From Pleurodeles waltl (taxonomy: Eukaryota > Chordata > Amphibia > Caudata > Salamandridae): a stretch of 64,000 nucleotides of DNA. A program made the position numbers and the translations under genes. The notes below the pieces were generated by a model, which made no database searches, was not told the DNA's origin, and saw nothing but the letters and a program-made list of their open reading frames with translations. The stretch covers positions 219,863,442 to 219,927,441 of the forward strand of contig NC_090450.1 of the NCBI RefSeq assembly GCF_031143425.1, in the 5' to 3' direction. This document shows, piece after piece, positions 57,007 through 64,000 of the stretch (position 1 is the stretch's first letter; every line of letters begins with the position of its first letter).

Positions 57007-57640
57007 GCATATTTTACCAAGGGGAATAGTCTGGAGGAAGTTAAGATTCTGTCCAGGCACACATGAAGCCCAGTTGAGTAAAATAAGTAAAGACTTATAG
57101 TAGGGTTGTGATGCTTCCATGCATCCAAGAGACCCCAGTAATTCACCCATTGTGAGAATACATTAGCATTGGGAACCATGGGTGTTTGCAGTAGAGAATG
57201 AAACAATCTATAAAAGTGTAATGTAGAGAACACTATTGAGATTACCACCAGTACAATCAGCAAATACACCCACAGCACAAGCGGTGAGGACAGCAGGGCC
57301 AGGAAGGAGGCCTGCTTGGTGGTCAGAGAATATATGCAACTGAGCACTGAGTGGGGGTGTATCAATGAGCACATGGAGCAACTTATATTACCCTCTTTGT
57401 CAACAACAGTGGTTGGCAGCTGGAAAAGCAGGCGTGCCCTGATCCAAATCAGCACTCCCTCTCCTCTCATAGAATTGTTACCCAGAACTGTGAATGGTAG
57501 AGAGCAAATAGCTCTCCATCAAACTGAAGGAGCTAATCAAGAAATCTCCAGAGGGGGTGTGGCAGTGCGAATGGGTGTGATGGTAGAATGCCAGGCGCTG
57601 GCTAGTGACTTCGGAGCTATATAGGCCAAGCCTGGCCATC
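57007..57640 (-). pseudogene. L1 copy B, endonuclease
   Basis: The minus strand gives GVLIWIRARLLFQLPTTVVD, CIYSLTTKQASFLALLSSPL, NANVFSQWVNYWGLLDAWKH and a final RLDRILTSSRLFPLVKYA. These match the L1 APE endonuclease order up to the LTR E insertion. Confidence 0.8.
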
Positions 57641-57959
57641 CTAAGTGAATGTAAGAAACAGAAGGTGAGTGGCAGTAATTGAGTGTCAAATGCATGTGTG
57701 TGGTGCAGCGAGCTCTTGTGGCAATGGCAAGAGGAGTTAGCAGAAGAAGCAGCAGTGGGAGAGGAGGAAGGATGGGCAGAGAGTGAACAGAGATCAGAAA
57801 TCAGAAAATCAAATCAGGTCATCAGCCATTCACAATGTAATGTCTGGTAGGCCCCTGTATCATCAATGATAACCGGGAAGAAGTGTATTCTGCTGGGTCT
57901 CAACCCTGAGTCCTAAAGTCTATCCGAAATGGAGCTGCAATTTCCAGCACTGGCTCTCC

Positions 57960-59580
57960 TTAACCTGACAGTTCATGAGAGTAACCTCTCATTGCTCAGG
58001 GCTTAGCTCAGTGATGGAACCCTTGATGCCTGCACCTCAGAAGCAGGTGTGCACGAGTCCCAACCTGCTTGAGTCCTGCTGTGGTAGAGTTCATCTCTGT
58101 CCAGTCGCAGGCTGCCACTGGGTCTTCAAAAAAAGTGGAGTTTTCTGGACAGTAATTCAGTGCCTCCCGAGCAAAAATAGCAAGTTCTTCATCTCCAGTT
58201 CCCACAGCTTGTATTTCACGTCAAGAGGCGCATTGACTTGGCACTGCAAGGGTGTGGTCTGGGAACAGCATGATTTGATGATTGTCATTCTTCATCAGTC
58301 CCACTTTCTAGGCCTCCTGGAGAATCACATCTCTGTCCTCGTAGTGCAGAAATTTTGCAGCCGGGACCCAGAGCCCAAGGGAGGTCGACACCCACGGGGC
58401 TTGTGATGGCATGGTGGCATGAAGGATTGTATCCATTTCTCCAAGTAGGTTATCAGATCTGCCACTGCCTCTACTCACCGGTTGCTTCTGTGGGTCTATC
58501 TCACTGTGTCCTAACCCCGCTTCTCAAGAGTGCGCACTCTGTCCATGCAGACCAATGTCTGTTTATGTGTGCTCTCTGCTTGAAGTTGTATCTCTGGTAG
58601 AGATTGCTCTGTTTGTGTCATGCAGTCTGCAAAGCTTCTTTTGGTCATCACAACAAAGGGCCACCTCAATGGCCACCCCATCAATTTTGGTCTTAATTCA
58701 GGTATGGAATCACTCTACTGCTGCTAAGCTAGAGTCCGGTTTATCAGCAGAGCCTGCGTCAGAGGTGGACCCACAGGCAATCAGTTGAGAGGGCTCAGTC
58801 AACCATGGCCCACATGATTAGAGAGGTGGCTAGCTTTGCTTGTGACTTCACTGGTGAAGATGGTAGAGGCAAGGATCCAGACAGCATTGCAAGAAAGGTA
58901 TGCACACCTACTTGCAGGGTACTGAGTTTGTGATGCAGCCTCAGCAGCCCATTTGTGGTGATGCACCTTCCATTGAGACTCCAATGGTTGGTATGAGGAC
59001 TCAAGGCTATCCACCTGTCCTGCATCCGAGGCACTGAGTCTGCTGTCCAGATCTCACCTCAGTCCCTCACATACAGCCTACAGGTCACTAAGTGTGCTAG
59101 ATAGTAATAAAGAGTGGCTTCTGAGGTCTTGGCATATTCCACTCATGATGGTGTTTCTTTATATAGTGGTGCAGTTCAGTGAGGGTTGCTGTCAAGCCAA
59201 CCCTAGGGGCCCAGAGCCATGTGTGGGTACAGATGCCAGGATGCATGAATGTTACCAGTTCAGGGATCCCCACCATCAGCAATGAGGTCAGTTAAGGTAC
59301 CCAGGATCCTTCCCGAGGGTCATCATAGTGGAGGTAAGTACCTGTGCAAGGGTGGCTCAAAGGCAGTCTCACTTCAAGTCCTCATGTAGTTGTGCAATGT
59401 CACAGTCCCCACCATGGGCTGAGTGGCACGGCTGCCCGAACTTGTTACTGCTTGGCCCCAGACACTCTAGAAGTTCAAAAGGCTTTCTGGTGATCTGGTA
59501 GGACGCATCCTGCCCCGTCACCTTCATTTGGGTCCCGGTAGACTCACTGGACTGCTGATGCATTCAACGGGGGCCTGCTG
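57960..59580 (-). pseudogene. L1 copy B, ORF1
   Basis: The C-terminal part reads GDEELAIFAREALNYCPENS and FFEDPVAACDWTEMN near 58060-58170, matching the C-terminal domain of L1 ORF1. The coiled-coil part is degraded around 58795-59034. A frame near 59369-59563 lies toward the N terminus. ORF1 is an RNA-binding trimer. Confidence 0.6.
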
Positions 59581-59787
59581 GTCACTCTTTTGGCAAAGCA
59601 CGATGCAGCTCAGGCAGGCTGATCAATGGGATCATCCCTCTCTCAGTGGGCCTACGCTCCGTCCTGCATTCAAGCAAATCCCAGTACTCACCCCTCTGCA
59701 AGAAAAGTCCTCCTTATCTCAAACCGTACTGAAGGGATATTTTCAGAGATTTTGGACTGTAGCAGCAGTGCCCAGGGATTATCTGTC

Positions 59788-59800
59788 TGCCATCTTGGCC
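59788..59800 (-). promoter_or_regulatory. YY1-like site at the L1 5' end
   Basis: On the minus strand the sequence reads GGCCAAGATGGC. A CCAAGATGG word within the first bases of the 5' UTR is a known YY1-binding feature of L1 in mammals. Here it lies at the presumed 5' end of copy B, at about 59815. Confidence 0.5.
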
Positions 59801-59815
59801 TTTCCGGCCAAGCTC

Positions 59816-60279
59816 CCTACTACATGTGTTTTTAGGCACTGTAAACTTATAGTCCCTACTTTTTATTCTACATTTTTAACACTACATCTCCTGAGGTGAA
59901 CACTGTTGTTTATCACAACAATTGTGTTCACTTCAGGTGTTGTTTTGCAGTATCCCAGTATGGAAATATAAAAGGTGCAATGTCTTTCTGTATATGTAAC
60001 TCCTTCTGCCAATGATGCAGAAATATGAGCATACAACCAATAATTTGAAAACCTCATAATAATTCAGTAATAAATCTGCACCTGACCAACATAAGTATAT
60101 TCTTGATATTTGTTCCAGCCATGTATATGCGTCTCTCATTCATCAGACTCCTTCATCCAGGAAACAATTGCTGCGGTGGAAGACCTATCATGTTATGTTG
60201 GATATATTCTCCTGAAATCTTGTTTAATTTTGCCTATGGGTGACTCAACTGTTCTGCTCAACCTCTCTTATTTGTGACT
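59816..60279. other. no gene recognised
   Basis: I see short frames only. The stretch could contain sequence downstream of the retrovirus-like pol (env side), but nothing is recognisable. Confidence 0.4.
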
Positions 60280-60281
60280 TC

Positions 60282-61130
60282 TCACAGACCAGAGCTGTCT
60301 TTATCAGTGAGCCTGGAATCTTTGTTGCCCTCCTCTAGTGCTCTTACTATCTTGGTATGTGATGCGTGTAGCCAGGATGACAACTCTTCCCATATTTCAA
60401 TAGTGCTTGTGGCAAGAAGAACATGATACATTCCCTTCCATCTGCGGTGCAGCCAGTTTTTTGTTTGGTTCTTCACAAGTACCTATTCCCTTAGCTCCAA
60501 AGTGTGGCATAAGGCATTTGAAGGGACTAGCGCAGCTTGCTGGATCTGTTAAAACAGAACACATCACATCAGACAGTTGTTTGCCATAGTCCAAGACTAT
60601 GCCACCAGGTATCAAAATCTATGCAGCAGCAGGAATACCAGACACACTCTCACCAGTTGGCCCATTAGAATCTCATGGCAACTCAGACCATTCTTTCTGT
60701 TTTTAGTGCAATGCATGCTCATGAGCATCAGAGGAAGATTAAAAGGCAATTTCGAGGTAGTAGATTCACATACTTTAGTCAACTTACTCTTAATCACTCC
60801 ATTCAGTCTCTCCAGTAGGCCTGAAGATCAAGGATGATAGGCACAGTGTAGTCTCTGAGTGATGCCACAGTATTCCAAACCAGTTTTATGATCTTGTTTT
60901 TAAAATGTGTGCCCTGATCACTATCTACACACATCAGGACACCATATAGTGGGATCAGTTCACTGAACAACGGCTTGCCAAATCTTTTGCTTCTTTTGTG
61001 CGTCCTGAATAGGCCCCAACCCATTTTGAAAATATGCATAGCACTACCAGAGCTTACTTGAACTGCTTGATAGAAGGGCAGTTTGATAAAACCAAGTTGC
61101 AGCCGCAGTGAGAAGTTCATACGCTAGAAA
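60282..61130 (-). pseudogene. retrovirus-like integrase remnant
   Basis: The core includes MCVDSDQGTHFKNKIIKLVW near 60910, with the second catalytic Asp (DQGTHF). SKLTKVCESTTSKLPFNL is near 60780. The C-terminal part resembles the post-core SH3-like domain (HRRWKGMYHVLLATSTIEIW near 60440). In intact relatives it inserts viral DNA. Frames are broken at least four times here. Confidence 0.65.
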
Positions 61131-61533
61131 AGAATGGGTCATAGCAGCCATGATTTGTTTCCCAAAGTGATTCTGCTGACACACTAAACATGATGAACAA
61201 TAATCTTGAGTAACCTTCTGGAAATATTTATTTCACTATATTCCCTATACCCTATATCTGGCTTCACATTTCTTCCTTAGTGGGTGGGCCCATGGAACAA
61301 CTTACTCATCTCTGACAATAAGGCATTTAATATCAGCCTTCCTCTTGTGTCCAGCCATTCTCCCACTTCATTGTGTCTGCAGTCCTTCATCACCTATTTG
61401 CTCTTCTTCTCCTGCTCTACTATCTCCTGTATGTTCATGATCTCCTCCAAACCTTGTCCAAGCATGCCAGGGATTGTCACTGCTGCAAATAAAGTAGCTT
61501 CCTCCACAGGGGCATTCAACGCACAATAGCAAA

Positions 61534-62040
61534 CTATGGCATCTGCAAAATTATGCTTCTTGAAATTGCATCTGACCCTCCCCAAAGTTCTGCACACTTT
61601 ACACCAGCTATTTGGGCTGGTATGTGCAGAGCTTGCAACAAATCATATACTCTAGGACCATTGCGTTTTGGCATACTGTTGTGCACTGGTGCACCATTGT
61701 GGAATGACATATCAGAAGAAATCATGAACCTCTCTGTGATCATAACTGGCTGAAATCATGGACCACTCTAAAAACATTACATAAATCAGTAAAGATGGTT
61801 CCATTGGTATTCTTGGCCCAATATCAGACACTTATGAGAAATATTAGTTCAGATGTCTCTACGGACTTTGTGTTTGCTTCAATAATATTTTCATTTGCAC
61901 AAAAAGCATATGCGACTCTTAAAATTCTAGCATTGTCCCTCAATGAGGAGCCATGTATTAATAGCACGCAATCACAATTTTTCAGGAACACATCCTTAAT
62001 GTCTATTCAAGGCATAGTGCACTGCATCATTACTTGAATA
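61534..62040 (-). pseudogene. retrovirus-like RNase H remnant
   Basis: LLIHGSSLRDNARILRVAYA near 61950 matches the RNase H start (DGSS), with His in place of the catalytic Asp. VYDLLQALHIPAQIAGVKC near 61620 matches the region before the final motif. Stops separate the pieces. Confidence 0.6.
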
Positions 62041-62539
62041 CAATTGTGATTGTCTTCTCCTTCCTCCTCCAAAAGTTGAGAAGGCATGGGCAATAGTGTA
62101 GTACCGGTCAGAGCAGCACATCTTTCAATGGGTATAATGGGGGGGACAACAGTGCTACTTCAAAATGAATAAGCAGGGCATCAGTCAAACTCTGGGTTTT
62201 ACATTTAGGCTTTGATTTATTAAGGGTTTGCGTCTCCCACACAATACACAAAGGGATGCAGGGTGATGCACACATATAGAACGAGATTTACCAAAGGCCA
62301 CCTTGGATGACCCTGCGAGGCTCGGTAAATCTGGTGTAACGCAAGGCACTGCCCTGAATTACTGTACTTGGTGGGGGTGTTACATAGGTGGAGCATGGGT
62401 ATTCTCAGGCATCCAACCCCTGTATTCTGAAACATTCCCATATTTACCAACACTAGTAGATCTGGGAGTGCATCAAAGTTATATGCCTTCCCACCAGATG
62501 TGCAACAAGGAGATTTCTTTTTCTCCTTGTTATTTGCTC

Positions 62540-62575
62540 TTTCTAAGTGTGCTGCATTCTGTAACACACTTAGAA
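62540..62575. repeat. perfect 12-bp hairpin
   Basis: TTTCTAAGTGTG is followed after 12 nt by CACACTTAGAAA. Confidence 0.85.
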
Positions 62576-62657
62576 AAAGGAAAATGCATCTAAGGAGTTT
62601 TTGTGCAGTAAGGTGTTCCTTCCTGAACAAAAATAATCCTGGGCTTAACAAAGACAG

Positions 62658-62677
62658 CCTTGCACCATGGTGCAAGG
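62658..62677. repeat. perfect 20-bp palindrome
   Basis: CCTTGCACCATGGTGCAAGG is its own reverse complement. Confidence 0.95.
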
Positions 62678-62879
62678 GTGACTGCAGTGGCACTAGGATG
62701 CAGATTTTGCATTAGTATAGGCAGAGGACATGTCTTGATAGATATGTTACATTCCCGCCCTCTCCATTCCAAGCAGCACAGTGCAGTAAGTTGTTTTGCA
62801 GTGTTGCATTCCGTGAAAAAAATGTTAAACCTGAATGATGCATATACAATGTCAGGGGTGCTCCAACACAATGTTACAG

Positions 62880-63380
62880 ACTGTTTAATTGCTGATGCTG
62901 CTTTCGCAACAGGTCATACACAGCCCAGAACGCCTGCCGCACCTGAATCCAGAACTGCTGAAAAATATGCAACTTGGTGCTCTTGATCACCACAACATTT
63001 TGTTAGTACAGACTGAGCACTCTTCCATTTCTGTACTAGATAGGGGAAATTATTGATCATAAACAGGCATTGCTAAGGCTGAGGAATTAATGGAATCCAG
63101 GAATGCTTCTGCCACTCCTCTGACTAGAGCAAAAGGTCAGATACATATTTATGAGTCAATCACCTTAAATATAGCTCTGTGAAAGAAACATTAGGTAGCC
63201 ATTGACTAAAATAACAGTCTATTCCAATAAAACCACACACCTTCTTTTGGTAACGGAGTTTTGCCATTTTCAGAATGACTGATAGCCTCTCCTGTGACAC
63301 CCTCCTCTGCATTCATTTCTCTAATTCATGTCATTAACCAATCACATTTTGTTTTTACAATAGTATGCTTTTGAGAGGGA
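62880..63380 (-). pseudogene. retrovirus-like RT C-terminal region
   Basis: On the minus strand, ILKMAKLRYQKKVCGFIGI is near 63260, followed by a degraded QWLPN box and EEWQKHSWIP near 63110. The layout matches the RT thumb and connection of gamma-type pol. Several stops are present. Confidence 0.55.
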
Positions 63381-63383
63381 GAC

Positions 63384-64000
63384 TGTTAGACCTGCCACAC
63401 TTAGACTGGTCTTTCCCCAAACGTTTTGTCTGTTTGCCTCTTCTGGATTTTTGCTCTGTTTGCCTTCATACCCTGTTCATGTTACCACTGCTGACCAGTG
63501 TTAAAGTGTTTGTGTTCCCTCCCCTAAACATGGTTTGATTGTCATTCACCTATTTGCCATTTTTAATTTACTTGTAAGTCCCTTGTTGAGTGGTATATTA
63601 TATTCTCAGGGCCTGTAAATGAGATGCTACCAGTGGGCCTGCCACAATAATTGTACCATCCACTTAAATAGAACTTCAAAACATGTCCCAGGTCTTCCAT
63701 TGCAGCCTGAAGGCAATGCCCCATTGCCATGTTGACTTGTCATTTAAAACCTCTTGCCTGGCCTTAAACTCCCCCTTTATTAGATAAAGGTCACCCCTAA
63801 AATAGGCCCTCGGTAGCCCATAGGGCAGGGTGCTGTGTAAGTAAAAGGTAGGAGATTAACTTTTAAGTTTTACATGCCCTAGTAGTAAAAAAACCTCATA
63901 ATTCGTTTTTCAATACTGTGAGGCCTACCCTTCCTATAGGATAACAATGGGGATTCCGTATTACATGTAATAAGCTGTAATTCCTAAATGAGAGGAGGAA
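63384..64000 (+). mobile_element. 5' part of an LTR (family D), runs off the window
   Basis: It starts TGTTAGACCTGCCACACTTA, parallel to family A's TGTTAGACCTGACAGCC. It shares blocks with that LTR, such as CTGACCAGTGTTAAAGTG, TTTACTTGTAAGTCCCT and GGGCAGGGTGCTGTGTAAGT. It directly abuts the pol remnant. Confidence 0.75.

Larger units (their letters stand above)
46150..59815 (-). mobile_element. L1-like LINE (copy B), split by four insertions
   Basis: Minus-strand L1 pieces lie at 46150-47422, 47968-48282, 55113-55992 and 57007-59815. In order from the right they are: 5' UTR, ORF1, endonuclease, linker and RT fingers, RT middle, RT palm with YGDD, and C-terminal part. The separating insertions are a MITE, LTR F with flanking sequence, a Mag-type Gypsy and LTR E copy 2. 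About 25-30 RT codons between the pieces at 55113 and 48282 are not found. The 3' end of the LINE is not resolved. Confidence 0.7.
62200..62870. mobile_element. MITE-like insertion in the pol remnant, boundaries approximate
   Basis: Non-coding sequence separates the RT and RNase H parts. It has hairpins at 62540-62575 and 62658-62677 and words such as TTTGATTTATTAAGGG at its left and GTTAAACCTGAATGATGC at its right. No target duplication is resolved. Confidence 0.4.
60280..63383 (-). mobile_element. endogenous retrovirus-like pol remnant
   Basis: On the minus strand the order from the right is the RT C-terminal region (63380-62880), RNase H (62040-61560), integrase (61130-60620) and post-integrase tail (60615-60282). 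This is the gamma/epsilon-retrovirus-like order. Every domain has stops or frameshifts. A MITE-like segment separates RT and RNase H. No env or LTR is recognised. It is a decayed fossil. Confidence 0.65.

Overview
This window reads as intergenic or intronic DNA from a very large, repeat-saturated vertebrate genome. The mix suggests a salamander or newt: L1-type and L2-type LINEs, 2 to 3 kb LTRs of Gypsy retrotransposons, a Ty3/Gypsy element with a Gmr1-like pol order, PIF/Harbinger-type elements and MITEs, and a decayed retrovirus-like pol. The resemblance of several LTRs to those common in Pleurodeles is from memory and is an inference. I see no host protein-coding exon, no rRNA or tRNA gene, no CRISPR and nothing bacterial. 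Nearly all open reading frames belong to mobile elements, and most are broken.

Layout. 1-2196: no recognisable gene. 2197-10287: a DNA-transposon-like block. It starts with a 198-bp foldback and ends in a Harbinger-type terminus, GGGCCAGATGTA on the minus strand. It holds two convergent, spliced genes: an unrecognised three-exon gene on the plus strand (2809-5959) and a two-exon Myb/SANT-like gene on the minus strand (9988-7499). Each has its own poly(A) signal, and no transposase is visible. 11300-13645 and 20300-23870: two halves of a minus-strand L1-like LINE. They are separated by a plus-strand APE-type LINE (about 14088-19990), which is itself interrupted by a 5'-truncated L2 (15535-16800).

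23871-26954: mostly unassigned, with a small hAT-type MITE that has 8-bp target duplications. 26955-39797: a degraded Gmr1-like Gypsy element (gag, protease, integrase, RT, RNase H, 2.2-kb 3' LTR). A MITE interrupts its gag, a 2.8-kb solo LTR with a perfect 5-bp duplication interrupts its protease, and its 5' LTR is chimeric. 39798-46122: further MITEs and LTR fragments. 46150-59815: one minus-strand L1 cut apart by a MITE, an LTR, a complete but dead Mag/Gypsy-type element (50408-55112) and a second LTR. 60280-63383: a minus-strand retrovirus-like pol remnant holding an unresolved MITE. 63384-64000: the start of another LTR that runs off the window.

How the parts work together. The only place where two genes look co-adapted is 2197-10287. 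Both genes keep consistent splice phases and poly(A) signals. The plus-strand gene has one homopolymer frameshift, and the minus-strand gene has three nonsense codons and no frameshift. This is the best candidate for a poorly described system: a Harbinger-like element carrying a Myb-like DNA-binding factor plus a novel partner protein. Elsewhere the order of insertions can be read from which element interrupts which.
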